This document shows positions 56,156 through 63,908 of a stretch of 64,000 bases of DNA, piece after piece. The notes beneath the pieces were generated by a model, which was not told where the DNA came from, did not search any database, and saw nothing but the letters and a program-made list of their open reading frames with translations. Location of the stretch: assembly GCA_965140405.1 (NCBI GenBank), contig OZ223208.1, forward strand, positions 2,604,001-2,668,000, given 5' to 3'. The position numbers were made by a program, and so were the translations under genes. This DNA comes from G963556115 sp963666605. Lineage in GTDB: Bacteria; Planctomycetota; SZUA-567. Positions within the stretch are counted from its first letter, which is position 1; the number at the start of each line of letters is the position of its first letter.

Positions 56156-57208
56156 ATGACCCAAATAAAATCCCTGAACAGCAATATAGAGTACCGATTA
56201 ATCCGAGAGATCTCTCGAGGTGGTATGGGGTGCGTGTATGAGGCAGAACAGCTTGGTGTTGAGGGATTTGTAAAACGTGTAGCAATCAAGACTATCAACG
56301 ATAAGCATCTTGACAACCCAGATTTTATATCTAGGTTTATTGGTGAAGCAAAATTAGTAGCCAACCTAGTCCACCCGAATATTGTACAGATCTACCAACT
56401 CGACAAATACTCAGGAGGTTACTACATTGCGATGGAGTATATCAGCGGTATTACCTGTAGTGAACTCCTAAGTCTCCATAGAGGCCTTGGAATTAGCACC
56501 CCGATTGATTATATTACATTTATTATTAGCCGTATTGCTAGAGGTCTTGAGTACGCTCACAATTTCAGAGGTACCAATGGTGAGCTACTTGATATTGTCC
56601 ATAGGGATGTCTGTCCAAAGAATATAATGATTACATCTGAAGGAGAAGGCAAACTTACAGATTTTGGAATTGCAAAGGCTAATAATGTTACTGTAGGTGA
56701 AGAAGGTGAAACACTACTTGGCAAGGTTCAATACATGAGCCCAGAGCAAGCAATGCTTGAAAAAACCGATGGTAGGAGTGATATTTTCTCTTTAGGGATT
56801 GTGTATTATGAGCTACTTACTGGTATATCACCATTCAAGACCGAGTCATCAATACTCAGCCTGAGTAAAGTTAGGATGTGCTCACTCCCACCTATAACCA
56901 ATTACCGTAGTGACCTTCCCCATGAACTACTAGCTATTCTCAGAAAGATGCTAGCGAAAAAACCTTATGACAGATACGCCACTGCTGGCGAGCTCAGCTA
57001 TGATCTTGAAACAATGATGTACTCAAATGGATACGGCCCTACTATCAAGAAACTTTCACATTATCTTCATACAGTCTTTCCAGAATTCGATATTAAATTG
57101 AAACCTTCCTCCGTAAATGAAGTCAAAGCGGCAACAGATGAGAAAAGTGCAGAATTTACAACTATGGAATTCCCGAATGACACTACCGTTGACCCCGGTC
57201 TCAACTAA
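56156..57208 (+). CDS. Soluble Hanks-type Ser/Thr protein kinase
   Basis: 350 aa. Gly-rich loop ISRGGMGCVYEAE, ATP Lys45 (VAIKT), helix-C Glu (FIGEAK), catalytic loop HRDVCPKNIM (149-158), DFG (169-171) and MSPEQAM. The catalytic-loop Lys of HRDxKPxN is Cys153; Ser or other residues occur there in some myxobacterial and PVC kinases, so activity remains plausible. A ~55-residue tail without a membrane helix follows, so this is a cytoplasmic kinase, unlike PknB. A GAF-SpoIIE protein is encoded 1.3 kb downstream. Substrates are unknown. Confidence 0.92.
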   Translation: MTQIKSLNSNIEYRLIREISRGGMGCVYEAEQLGVEGFVKRVAIKTINDKHLDNPDFISRFIGEAKLVANLVHPNIVQIYQLDKYSGGYYIAMEYISGITCSELLSLHRGLGISTPIDYITFIISRIARGLEYAHNFRGTNGELLDIVHRDVCPKNIMITSEGEGKLTDFGIAKANNVTVGEEGETLLGKVQYMSPEQAMLEKTDGRSDIFSLGIVYYELLTGISPFKTESSILSLSKVRMCSLPPITNYRSDLPHELLAILRKMLAKKPYDRYATAGELSYDLETMMYSNGYGPTIKKLSHYLHTVFPEFDIKLKPSSVNEVKAATDEKSAEFTTMEFPNDTTVDPGLN

Positions 57209-57235
57209 CTTTTCTATTTACTGGAGTAATACATA

Positions 57236-57433
57236 ATTTTGGATATACATACAATAGTACCCGGAGTTGGCGCATTATTCTTCGGTATTCTTCTATGCCT
57301 AGTTGCTTACGGCATTATTGGTCGAAATTTTACACAAAAAGAGTTCCATAGCTGGCTGGAGAACCGCAGAGGATTCTACAAGATTCTCGGTCCAATACTA
57401 ATAATAGCAGGAATAGTAATTCTAGTTATATAG
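57236..57433 (+). CDS. Small two-helix membrane protein, start codon uncertain (ATT or TTG)
   Basis: 64-65 aa with a hydrophobic N-terminal helix (VPGVGALFFGILLCLVAYG), a polar loop (RNFTQKEFHSWLENRRGFY) and a second helix at the end. GGAG at 57223-57226 is followed in frame by ATA (6 bases on), ATT (9) and TTG (12); no ATG or GTG exists near the start. It sits between the kinase (27 bases) and the Memo gene (43 bases). Function is unknown. Confidence 0.6.
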   Translation: MLDIHTIVPGVGALFFGILLCLVAYGIIGRNFTQKEFHSWLENRRGFYKILGPILIIAGIVILVI

Positions 57434-57476
57434 CAATACATAACAAACGCTTATTACTAAAGATATAGGTGCAAAA

Positions 57477-58355
57477 ATGCCAAATAACTTCCGCCGAGCA
57501 GAAAAAGCAGGTAGCTGGTATCCAGCAAGCAGAGATGAACTAACAGACCTTATCGATACCTTTCTAAAGTATTCATCCTCGCAAGTAGACCTCTCACTTA
57601 TTGAGAAGTTACCCTGCCAGGCAGCTATTACCCCTCACGCTGGGCTGGCCTTCAGCGGAGAGTGTGCAACTAGAGCATACTATGCTATGAAGCAAAAGCA
57701 CCCAAATCCAAAGACAATTATCATCTTTGGAGCTGTCCATAGTCACTGCACTAGTAGCGCAGGAGTTTGGAGTAGTGGAGAGTGGGATACTCCACTTGGC
57801 AGTATAGATATAGATTCAGAACTAGCTGAAAGAGTAATTAATAATTCTTGTGCACAAGAAGACTTCACCTCACACTTGACAGATAATGCTATAGAACTTC
57901 AGACACCACTCATCAAATACTTTTTCCCAGAGAGTATGATTCTACCTATTTCAACACCTCCAACCACAGATAGTGCCTCCATAGGTTCTATTATAGCCGA
58001 AATAACCTCTGATAACCCTGAAAACTATCTAGCAGTAGGCAGTAGCGACCTCACACATTACGGAGCAGCTTATGGCTTTTCTCCAGCTGGAAATAATCTA
58101 GAAGGTATAGAGTGGGCAAGAGAAAATGACAAAAGACTTATAACCCTAATCGAAGAACTCCAGACATCTATGATTATACCAGAAGTACTTTCACGCCATA
58201 ATGCTTGCGGAAGTGGTGCTATTACAGCACTGACAAGTTTCGCTTCATCACGCAACATACTTAAAGGATACACTTTAGAGCACATACTCAGCCACGATAT
58301 TATGCCTTCTAACCCACCAGAACTGAGTGTAGGATACGCCAGTATTATTTTCTAG
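57477..58355 (+). CDS. amrB: Memo-family protein (AmmeMemoRadiSam component B)
   Basis: 292 aa. AGSWYPASRDELTDLID, ITPHAGLAFSGECATRAY, FGAVHSHCTSSAGVW, EWDTPLGSI, DNAIELQTPLIKYFF and SSDLTHYG are Memo landmarks; the His/Cys sites resemble class III extradiol dioxygenases. In many prokaryotes it is encoded beside AMMECR1 and radical SAM partners, but neither is present here. Biochemical role is not established. AGGTG lies 6 bases before the ATG. Confidence 0.9.
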   Translation: MPNNFRRAEKAGSWYPASRDELTDLIDTFLKYSSSQVDLSLIEKLPCQAAITPHAGLAFSGECATRAYYAMKQKHPNPKTIIIFGAVHSHCTSSAGVWSSGEWDTPLGSIDIDSELAERVINNSCAQEDFTSHLTDNAIELQTPLIKYFFPESMILPISTPPTTDSASIGSIIAEITSDNPENYLAVGSSDLTHYGAAYGFSPAGNNLEGIEWARENDKRLITLIEELQTSMIIPEVLSRHNACGSGAITALTSFASSRNILKGYTLEHILSHDIMPSNPPELSVGYASIIF

Positions 58356-58406
58356 CCCCACAAAACCTATTAATGAATAAATATCAACTCAAATTTCCGA
58401 TATTAC

Positions 58407-58434
58407 TTGACAGGCAGTAAAAACGCGGTATCAT
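58407..58434 (+). promoter_or_regulatory. Sigma-70 promoter for the GAF-SpoIIE gene
   Basis: TTGACA (58407-58412), 16-base spacer, TATCAT (58429-58434). About 85 bases before the ATG at 58524; gives the phosphatase-plsY pair its own transcript. Confidence 0.75.
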
Positions 58435-58523
58435 TATATTTTGTGTTTAAATGTAATCCTAAGGTTTATAATTAACCTTTGGTATCTGTGTTTATTATAA
58501 TAATAGAAATGTGATTTTTTCAA

Positions 58524-59789
58524 ATGGCAGAATCTACTCCACTATTCGATATTAGAGTTGCTAAAGGATTGATATTTGATGCTTTACGTCCACTCAGTAC
58601 AGCACTTATAGACAGTGCAGAAGCTGTTGAAATAGTACTCCCTAGTGTATTGGAAAACATTTCATCATCCTTAGGATTTATTGGTGCGACATTATATACC
58701 CTAGATCTTGAGGGTAATCATTTAGAGTCTTTTGCCAGTTCAGTAAAGACATCAGCTGAAGTAGAAATTATTGAAATAGATGCCGACGAACCAATTGAAC
58801 TCATCGCAGAAGAGAGTGATAAACTACTACCAGAAGAGTACGCTAACAATTCCCTCTGTCTGCCACTCCTTTTAAATGAAATTCCATATGGTATTATATG
58901 TTTCTTCGGCGGGGAACACGCTGTAACAGAAGAAATAGCTGAAATACTCAAAATGGTGTCAGAACAGTTGACACTTGCGATATATACCTGTTTCCTTGAG
59001 TTTGAGGAAGCAGGCAATTCTGAGTATGAATTTATTACAGATCTTCCGAGTGAACCTTCTCAAGCAGAGCTTGTTTCAGAAAATACCCCTCACATGGTAG
59101 ACTTTGCCGCATCTCTGCAGATACTGCGTGGTGTAGAAGGAGGCGGCGATTTCCATGACTTCCAGCATCTACCGAATAATAAGATTGCTATAACTATTGG
59201 CAAGAGCTCAGGTAGAGGCGAAAAAGTTGAGAATGTCTTAGAGTTCATTATCCCACATATTAGAGAAGAGCTAACTACTGGTAAATCTTTACCAGAGGTA
59301 TTATCAAGTCTTAATGAAAAACTGATAGAGGTCAGTGAACGTGGTATCCTTGTTTCAATAGCATTGATGATACTGAATACTCGTACTCGCAAAGTTCAGA
59401 TCTGTAGAGCTGGTAGCGTCAGAATGCTAAGATTCAAAAACGGTACACTCTCACTCTTTGAGGAAGGGATCGGCCCTCATCTTGGAGGCTTCAGCGGTGT
59501 AAATATCAAAGAGGTTGAGCTACAGTTTGCCCCTAGTGATTCTTTTGCAGTAATGACAGACGGCATTAGTAGACTTTCAGACACAGAGAACTTCTCACTA
59601 GACCAATTAACGCACAATCTTTCATCTATAATGATGGATAACCCAGAGAGTCAAATTGGCGACCAAATTGCTGATCTCCTAAAAGCTCGACATACAAGTT
59701 ACACACCAGAGCTAGACATTACAGTACTCAGCTTACAGCGCCTACGCAAACCTAAATCGATTAGCCAGCGCCTCTTCCGAAAAACATAA
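58524..59789 (+). CDS. GAF domain plus SpoIIE/PP2C-type phosphatase-like protein, one metal Asp missing
   Basis: 421 aa. A GAF-like sensor region (~28-160) precedes a SpoIIE/RsbU fold. Motif 1 GGDFHDF (207-213) is intact, as are TDG (VMTDGIS) and the last Asp (ELDITVLSL). Motif 2, normally GD(V/M)xGxG, reads IGKSSGRG, with Lys227 replacing the Asp that helps hold the metal pair; the DDxT motif is also LDIT. This may mean reduced or absent activity, i.e. a pseudophosphatase. Such proteins usually act on anti-anti-sigma factors, none of which is adjacent. plsY overlaps or follows its end closely. Confidence 0.85.
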   Translation: MAESTPLFDIRVAKGLIFDALRPLSTALIDSAEAVEIVLPSVLENISSSLGFIGATLYTLDLEGNHLESFASSVKTSAEVEIIEIDADEPIELIAEESDKLLPEEYANNSLCLPLLLNEIPYGIICFFGGEHAVTEEIAEILKMVSEQLTLAIYTCFLEFEEAGNSEYEFITDLPSEPSQAELVSENTPHMVDFAASLQILRGVEGGGDFHDFQHLPNNKIAITIGKSSGRGEKVENVLEFIIPHIREELTTGKSLPEVLSSLNEKLIEVSERGILVSIALMILNTRTRKVQICRAGSVRMLRFKNGTLSLFEEGIGPHLGGFSGVNIKEVELQFAPSDSFAVMTDGISRLSDTENFSLDQLTHNLSSIMMDNPESQIGDQIADLLKARHTSYTPELDITVLSLQRLRKPKSISQRLFRKT

Positions 59790-59802
59790 GCGAGCCTGCA
59801 CC

Positions 59803-60396
59803 ATTGACAGACAAGCGATACTACTACTATTTGCAGCACTCACAACCTCTTATTTAATTGGTTGCCTAAATAGTGCGTATTACCTTACCAGAATTATCAA
59901 ACACAGAGATATTCGCATTGAGCATAGCTGTAATGCTGGAGCAACCAATGCTGGAAGGATACTAGGAAGAAGCGGGTTTATAGCAGTACTGATAATTGAT
60001 ATACTGCGAGGTTATTACAGCATCAAGCTTGGTAATTATATAATTGGTGATCCATCACACTCAGCACTACTCCTCTTCTTTACAATTCTCGGGCATATCT
60101 ACCCTATCCAGCTTGGTTTTCAAGGCGGCAAAGGGGCTGCAAGCATCATTGGAGGAGTAGGAGCAATATCTTTTATACTATGCGGAGTTTTTATAGTAGT
60201 CTTCGGCCTTATATATTTTATTACCAGAAAGAAGACCTTCTCCGGTATTACAACCTTTATCCTCTTCCCTATTGTGTGCTATATTACCGGTGAACCACTA
60301 CAATCCACAACAATACTCTCCTCAACAATACTACTTATACTATATACATATTACCGTACAAATAAACATCAAGCTACTCAGAGAAATAACCAATAA
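59803..60396 (+). CDS. plsY: Acyl-phosphate:glycerol-3-phosphate acyltransferase PlsY, non-canonical start
   Basis: First acylation of glycerol-3-phosphate in phospholipid synthesis; membrane protein of 197 aa in my reading. Read from the sequence: YLIGCLNSAYYL, the CNAGATNAGRILG motif, LGHIYPIQLGFQGGKGAAS and later helices align with PlsY end to end. No ATG, GTG or TTG occurs in frame before the gene is nearly over. The ATT at 59803 (reading MDRQAILLLF) gives the family's normal N-terminus, though its ribosome site (GCGAG) is weak. The frame stays open back into the preceding gene, so frameshifting from that gene is an alternative. It would be missed by standard gene finders. Confidence 0.88.
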   Translation: MDRQAILLLFAALTTSYLIGCLNSAYYLTRIIKHRDIRIEHSCNAGATNAGRILGRSGFIAVLIIDILRGYYSIKLGNYIIGDPSHSALLLFFTILGHIYPIQLGFQGGKGAASIIGGVGAISFILCGVFIVVFGLIYFITRKKTFSGITTFILFPIVCYITGEPLQSTTILSSTILLILYTYYRTNKHQATQRNNQ

Positions 60397-60428
60397 AAAA
60401 ATCCTCTCAAGCACGAATGCCTGAGAGG
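60396..60428 (-). terminator. Terminator after rpmG
   Basis: CCTCTCA/TGAGAGG arms (60403-60409, 60422-60428) with a 12-base loop; seven T follow on the minus strand. Also faces the end of plsY. Confidence 0.75.
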
Positions 60429-60455
60429 TAATATAAAACTAAAGTATAGAATGAA

Positions 60456-60620
60456 CTATGCCTTCTTTGCTTTATGAAGCTGTACATTGCGAGACTTTTT
60501 GCAGTACTTTTTAATTTCTAGTCCTTTGTGCTCTTTCTTTAGACGTACAACATAGTTTGCTTCACCACAGTCTTTACATAGCAACTGGTAGACTTCGACT
60601 TGGTTTTTTTTCTTTGCCAT
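60456..60620 (-). CDS. rpmG: Large ribosomal subunit protein bL33
   Basis: 54 codons read directly: MAKKKNQVEVYQLLCKDCG start, then LEIKKYCKKSRNVQLHK. First zinc pair CKDC is intact; the second, usually CPRC/CxxC, is CKKS, so one ligand is lost and zinc binding is doubtful. Too short for many ORF tables. It has a terminator at its end. Confidence 0.93.
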   Translation of the reverse strand: MAKKKNQVEVYQLLCKDCGEANYVVRLKKEHKGLEIKKYCKKSRNVQLHKAKKA

Positions 60621-60814
60621 GGGTGTATCTCCTTGTATATAAAATAATAATTAAAATTAATTACTGTTTAAAGCTCCACATCTATTCTACAACAGAACGA
60701 AACAGCGATCAACCAGAAAAGATATGAGATTAATATTTTATGATACTTTGTATAAAGTTCAAGGGTAATTATAAAATAAAGTATTAAATTTATAAATATT
60801 AATAGAAAGACCTC

Positions 60815-60842
60815 TTGACTGAGCCCAAGTAAGTCATATAAT
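60815..60842 (+). promoter_or_regulatory. Promoter for tRNA-Gln
   Basis: TTGACT (60815-60820), 16-base spacer, TATAAT (60837-60842). Start ~60849, ~37 bases before the tRNA. Confidence 0.85.
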
Positions 60843-60885
60843 AACTCCGTACTTGAGATAAGGGTACAGAAAAAAATATACATAT

Positions 60886-60960
60886 TACCCCATAGTGTAA
60901 TTGGCAACACCACAGTTTTTGGTACTGTTATTTAAGGTTCAAGTCCTTATGGGGTAACCA
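60886..60960 (+). tRNA. tRNA-Gln (anticodon UUG), CCA encoded
   Basis: Acceptor TACCCCA pairs with TGGGGTA; anticodon stem ACAGT/ACTGT with loop TTTTGGT, giving anticodon TTG; T arm contains GGTTCAAGTCC-type sequence. The 3' end ACCA is in the DNA. Strong promoter before it and terminator after it. Confidence 0.95.
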
Positions 60961-60967
60961 ATAATCT

Positions 60968-61010
60968 AAAACCGCAAATACTTATATAACAAGTATTTGC
61001 GGTTTTTTAT
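60968..61010 (+). terminator. Terminator after tRNA-Gln
   Basis: 15-base perfect arms AAACCGCAAATACTT/AAGTATTTGCGGTTT with an 8-base loop, then a T-run (GGTTTTTT). Starts 7 bases past the tRNA. Confidence 0.9.
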
Positions 61011-61225
61011 TATCTGTACTCAAGACATCTGAATTTACTCCAGTTTGAGAAATATGGGTATATTTTAATATTATGAAACAATATTGTTTGTTGTGCATCT
61101 ATAATAATGAAAATAAGTATTATATTTAATATTTGCTTGATAAATAAATCATACTAAAGAGTATTTAAAAAATACGTTATTATTGTTTGTACGGTTGCAA
61201 CAGCATATCTCAAAAGGAGATGATA

Positions 61226-61516
61226 ATGAAACGAGAAAAGCTTTCTGAAAATGAACTAGACATGATAACAGGCGGAGTACTTTATGTTCAAAGCAGTACA
61301 AATGGAAAAAAGTATGAAGTTACTGGCATTTATAGAAATACTGACACAGGTGAATTTCTATTAAAGTATGACAATGATAAAGAAGTTGGTTATGCAGAAA
61401 CAGGTGTTGTGAAGAATAGCAGTCTTGGGGCAATACTCGAAAAAATCAAATGGGATGTGTGTAGTGATAGCGGCATATTTAATCACACCGTCACTGTCGA
61501 TGAAGATTTAATATAA
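61226..61516 (+). CDS. Double-glycine-leader secreted peptide precursor
   Basis: 96 aa from ATG 61226, which has AAGGAGA 5 bases ahead; an ATG-less extension upstream is ignored. The first 17 residues, MKREKLSENELDMITGG, form a typical bacteriocin-type double-glycine leader (LSxxELxxIxGG). The remaining ~79 residues form an acidic core with one Cys (WDVCSDSG) and no match I recognise. Peptides with this leader are exported and cleaved by PCAT/C39-peptidase ABC transporters, none of which is adjacent. It could be a bacteriocin, pheromone or RiPP precursor. It lies alone between tRNA-Gln and a tRNA-end repeat. Confidence 0.75.
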   Translation: MKREKLSENELDMITGGVLYVQSSTNGKKYEVTGIYRNTDTGEFLLKYDNDKEVGYAETGVVKNSSLGAILEKIKWDVCSDSGIFNHTVTVDEDLI

Positions 61517-61816
61517 AATTACAAAAGACTATAATAAGTAGAAGTTATACCTAGAAAAATAATTATAGGAAATATTTGTTAAAAAACGCATTTATATATT
61601 ACTTTCATCATCCTGAATGCCTAAGTCTCACATGCTCAATATTTAAAACAAGCTTTAGTATATTTTTATTCTTCAATAATTCAGTGAACCATTTATTAAA
61701 AAATGTCTAGAATAATCAGAAAAAACGAATACATTAAATATTATGCGATATGTTTTATTCTTATTTTCTCAATTTTACATATATATTCTAACAATTTTAT
61801 ATTCCTTGTATAAGTT

Positions 61817-61825
61817 GGGTAACCA
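61817..61825 (+). repeat. Copy of the tRNA-Gln 3' end (GGGTAACCA), possible att remnant
   Basis: Nine-base direct repeat of 60952-60960, 865 bases downstream and also followed by a plus-strand terminator. It could be the far end of a small integrated segment, the stub of a lost tRNA, or chance, since it includes the palindrome GGTAACC. Confidence 0.35.
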
Positions 61826-61830
61826 AATTT

Positions 61831-61867
61831 AAAGATAGTACTACTCCGGTAGTACTATCTTTTTTTT
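61831..61867 (+). terminator. Strong terminator beyond the peptide gene
   Basis: 14-base perfect arms AAAGATAGTACTAC/GTAGTACTATCTTT, 4-base loop, then eight or more T. No plus-strand gene ends close to it except the peptide gene 315 bases before. Confidence 0.9.
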
Positions 61868-61899
61868 AAATATAGCTTAATGAAACATGAGTGAGCACT

Positions 61900-62382
61900 T
61901 CAGCTTGTTGCAATTATTTCAAATATTTTAGAGGTAAAGATAATAATAAAATTCATCACAAAGAAAAGAATCTGCCTTATCAAGATATTACTCCACCACA
62001 GATTTTCTCTGACATATTCTTCATTTTGACTCTCTACGCTATTATGGCCTTTTCTCAAAATGAAGCGAGCAAAATAGAATAAAAGAGCTACTAAAATCGA
62101 AGAAAAGATCGCTTGCCAAAAGACCATAGCGATGTTGACTGAAGAGCTTGAAGATAGCGGAGAAACATAATTATAACCACCATAGATTTGATTAAGATAG
62201 GCTATCACTCTCAAAATACTTATCAATTTTATCAAAAAATAACACCCAACAGCATACCCAATAGCAAGTAACGATCCAACTCTTTCACTTGCAGGCTTCT
62301 TAATAATAATATACCGAACAACAACAGGAGAAAATAACGTAACAATAAATAAAACCCTTACCAAACTCACCAATCCTGTCAT
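61900..62382 (-). CDS. Hypothetical multi-pass membrane protein
   Basis: 160 aa with about four hydrophobic helices (around 8-28, 38-60, 85-108, 135-155), a Ser-rich loop (SPLSSSSSVN) and a polar linker. No family recognised. It has no close partner: a 42-base gap separates it from sixA upstream on the same strand. Codon and base use look like its neighbours. Confidence 0.6.
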   Translation of the reverse strand: MTGLVSLVRVLFIVTLFSPVVVRYIIIKKPASERVGSLLAIGYAVGCYFLIKLISILRVIAYLNQIYGGYNYVSPLSSSSSVNIAMVFWQAIFSSILVALLFYFARFILRKGHNSVESQNEEYVRENLWWSNILIRQILFFVMNFIIIFTSKIFEIIATS

Positions 62383-62424
62383 AAAATCACTCCAACACTA
62401 AAAGTAATAATAAAAATATTTCTG

Positions 62425-62901
62425 CTAACCCATCAGCTTCACAGGCACAACCGCTTCAAGACACCCGCCGCCACTTCTAAAACCATACATCTCAAATATC
62501 AAGACACTCGCTTTCTTGACCTCGACCGCTGCTCCATGACTTCCTAATAAAAATGCAGCAAGATCACCCATGTCAGGTTGGTGTCCTACCATAATAATTG
62601 TGTCCTCAGTAGACAATTCTTTGACAACACCTAGCGCATCCTGAGGAGTCATCCCACACCCCAACCTCTTATCCTCAATACTTGTATAATAATGAGTAGA
62701 GCTCTTTTGAATCCCTTCAGCCGTCTGAGCAGCTCTAAGATAAGGGCTAAAAACCAGCACTGCCTTATCTAGGTCATCGATTTTCGACAAAAACTTCCCA
62801 ATTTTTCCAGCCTGTTTCATACCTTTTTCGGTCAAATTCCTCTGAAAATCACTCCCAGCATAATCCTCAGCATCACCATGTCTAATAAGTACCAGTCTCA
62901 C
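62425..62901 (-). CDS. sixA: Phosphohistidine phosphatase SixA
   Basis: 158 aa histidine-phosphatase superfamily protein. RLVLIRHGDAEDYAGSDFQR start (catalytic His in RHG), LTEKGMKQAGKIGKFL, FSPYLRAAQTAEGIQ and the second catalytic His in IIMVGHQPDMGDLA. SixA removes phosphate from HPt domains or NPr. Starts with GTG, GGAG 6-7 bases ahead. Confidence 0.92.
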   Translation of the reverse strand: MRLVLIRHGDAEDYAGSDFQRNLTEKGMKQAGKIGKFLSKIDDLDKAVLVFSPYLRAAQTAEGIQKSSTHYYTSIEDKRLGCGMTPQDALGVVKELSTEDTIIMVGHQPDMGDLAAFLLGSHGAAVEVKKASVLIFEMYGFRSGGGCLEAVVPVKLMG

Positions 62902-63047
62902 AATAAACTCCTATCTCAAAAACCTCATAACTTATTGCCTTTTATCACTATAAATGTAGAATATACCATCAATACTAATTTTATAAATAATAATTATATA
63001 AAATAGTATACCTATTTTAAACCAAAAAAGATTTGGATACAAAATAT

Positions 63048-63908
63048 ATGTTGAAATTAGGTCTAGCTTTGGGCGGTGGTGGTAGTCGTGCAATGTGCCA
63101 TATTGGCGTTATTAGAGCCCTTGAAAAAGCTGGCATCAAGCCACAAGTAATTGCAGGAAACAGTATGGGCGGTATTATAGGAGCGGCATATGCTGATTCC
63201 TTGGATATTGACCTAGTTGAAAAACAGGTAACCGCACAGTTTCACGGTGGAGGACTATTCCGTCCACGAAAAGGTGATGGACTAGAGCGAAAAAAAGGCT
63301 TCTTCCAATTTGTTAAACGAGATCTGAGAGCCCTTACAATTGCTTTCGTTTTATCATTTAGGAGAGGCTTCCTTTGGAAGAACCCTTGTATAAAAGCTGT
63401 AAAGAACATTTTTCCAAATCCTAAGAAATTTGAAGATTTACTTATCCCCCTGTCAATAGTAGCACTGAATTCGACAGAAGGGATTCTTGAAACATTTACA
63501 ACGGGGGAGCTGCGAGAACCAGTAATAGCCGGAACCAATGTCGGTGTAGTCTTCCCTCCATATAAGTGGAACGACAAGGAATATTTTGATGCGGCTCCAC
63601 TCTGTAGCATACCGGTAGAGCAAGCAAAAGATCTAGGAGCAGATATAGTTCTTGCTGTTGACATCCGTTCGCAAGTACCTACAAACTACAAGGTCTACAA
63701 TGGATTTGACACTATTTTCAGAGTTGAAATGGTTGAGAGCAAGATAATCAATGACAAGCAGGCCGAGCAAGCCGATTTTTTAATAAAACCTGAGACCGGA
63801 AATATCTTTTGGGGAGACTTTTCAACCTCCAACGATATAATAAAAGCTGGTGAAGAAGCGACTAATAAGATAATTGACAGACTAAAGGAAGAGTTAAATG
63901 CATCATAA
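63048..63908 (+). CDS. Patatin-like phospholipase
   Basis: 286 aa from ATG 63048 (a TTG 15 bases upstream is possible but has poor spacing). Oxyanion loop GLALGGGGSRAMCHIGV, nucleophile elbow GNSMGG (Ser39) and catalytic Asp in YFDAAPL form the Ser-Asp dyad of the RssA/YchK-type patatins. No signal peptide or beta-barrel domain, so probably cytosolic. The end overlaps purU by 11 bases. Confidence 0.92.
   Translation: MLKLGLALGGGGSRAMCHIGVIRALEKAGIKPQVIAGNSMGGIIGAAYADSLDIDLVEKQVTAQFHGGGLFRPRKGDGLERKKGFFQFVKRDLRALTIAFVLSFRRGFLWKNPCIKAVKNIFPNPKKFEDLLIPLSIVALNSTEGILETFTTGELREPVIAGTNVGVVFPPYKWNDKEYFDAAPLCSIPVEQAKDLGADIVLAVDIRSQVPTNYKVYNGFDTIFRVEMVESKIINDKQAEQADFLIKPETGNIFWGDFSTSNDIIKAGEEATNKIIDRLKEELNAS

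Larger units (their letters stand above)
61517..61899. other. AT-rich intergenic region with tRNA-end repeat
   Basis: No gene seen. Contains the sequence GGGTAACCA at 61817-61825, identical to the last nine bases of tRNA-Gln, followed at once by a strong terminator. Confidence 0.55.

Noticed and set aside
60668..60913. 81-codon hydrophobic minus-strand frame
   Set aside because: Runs through tRNA-Gln and its promoter; hydrophobicity is expected from AT-rich DNA.
61891..62082. 63-codon plus-strand frame
   Set aside because: Antisense to the better-supported membrane protein; no SD.
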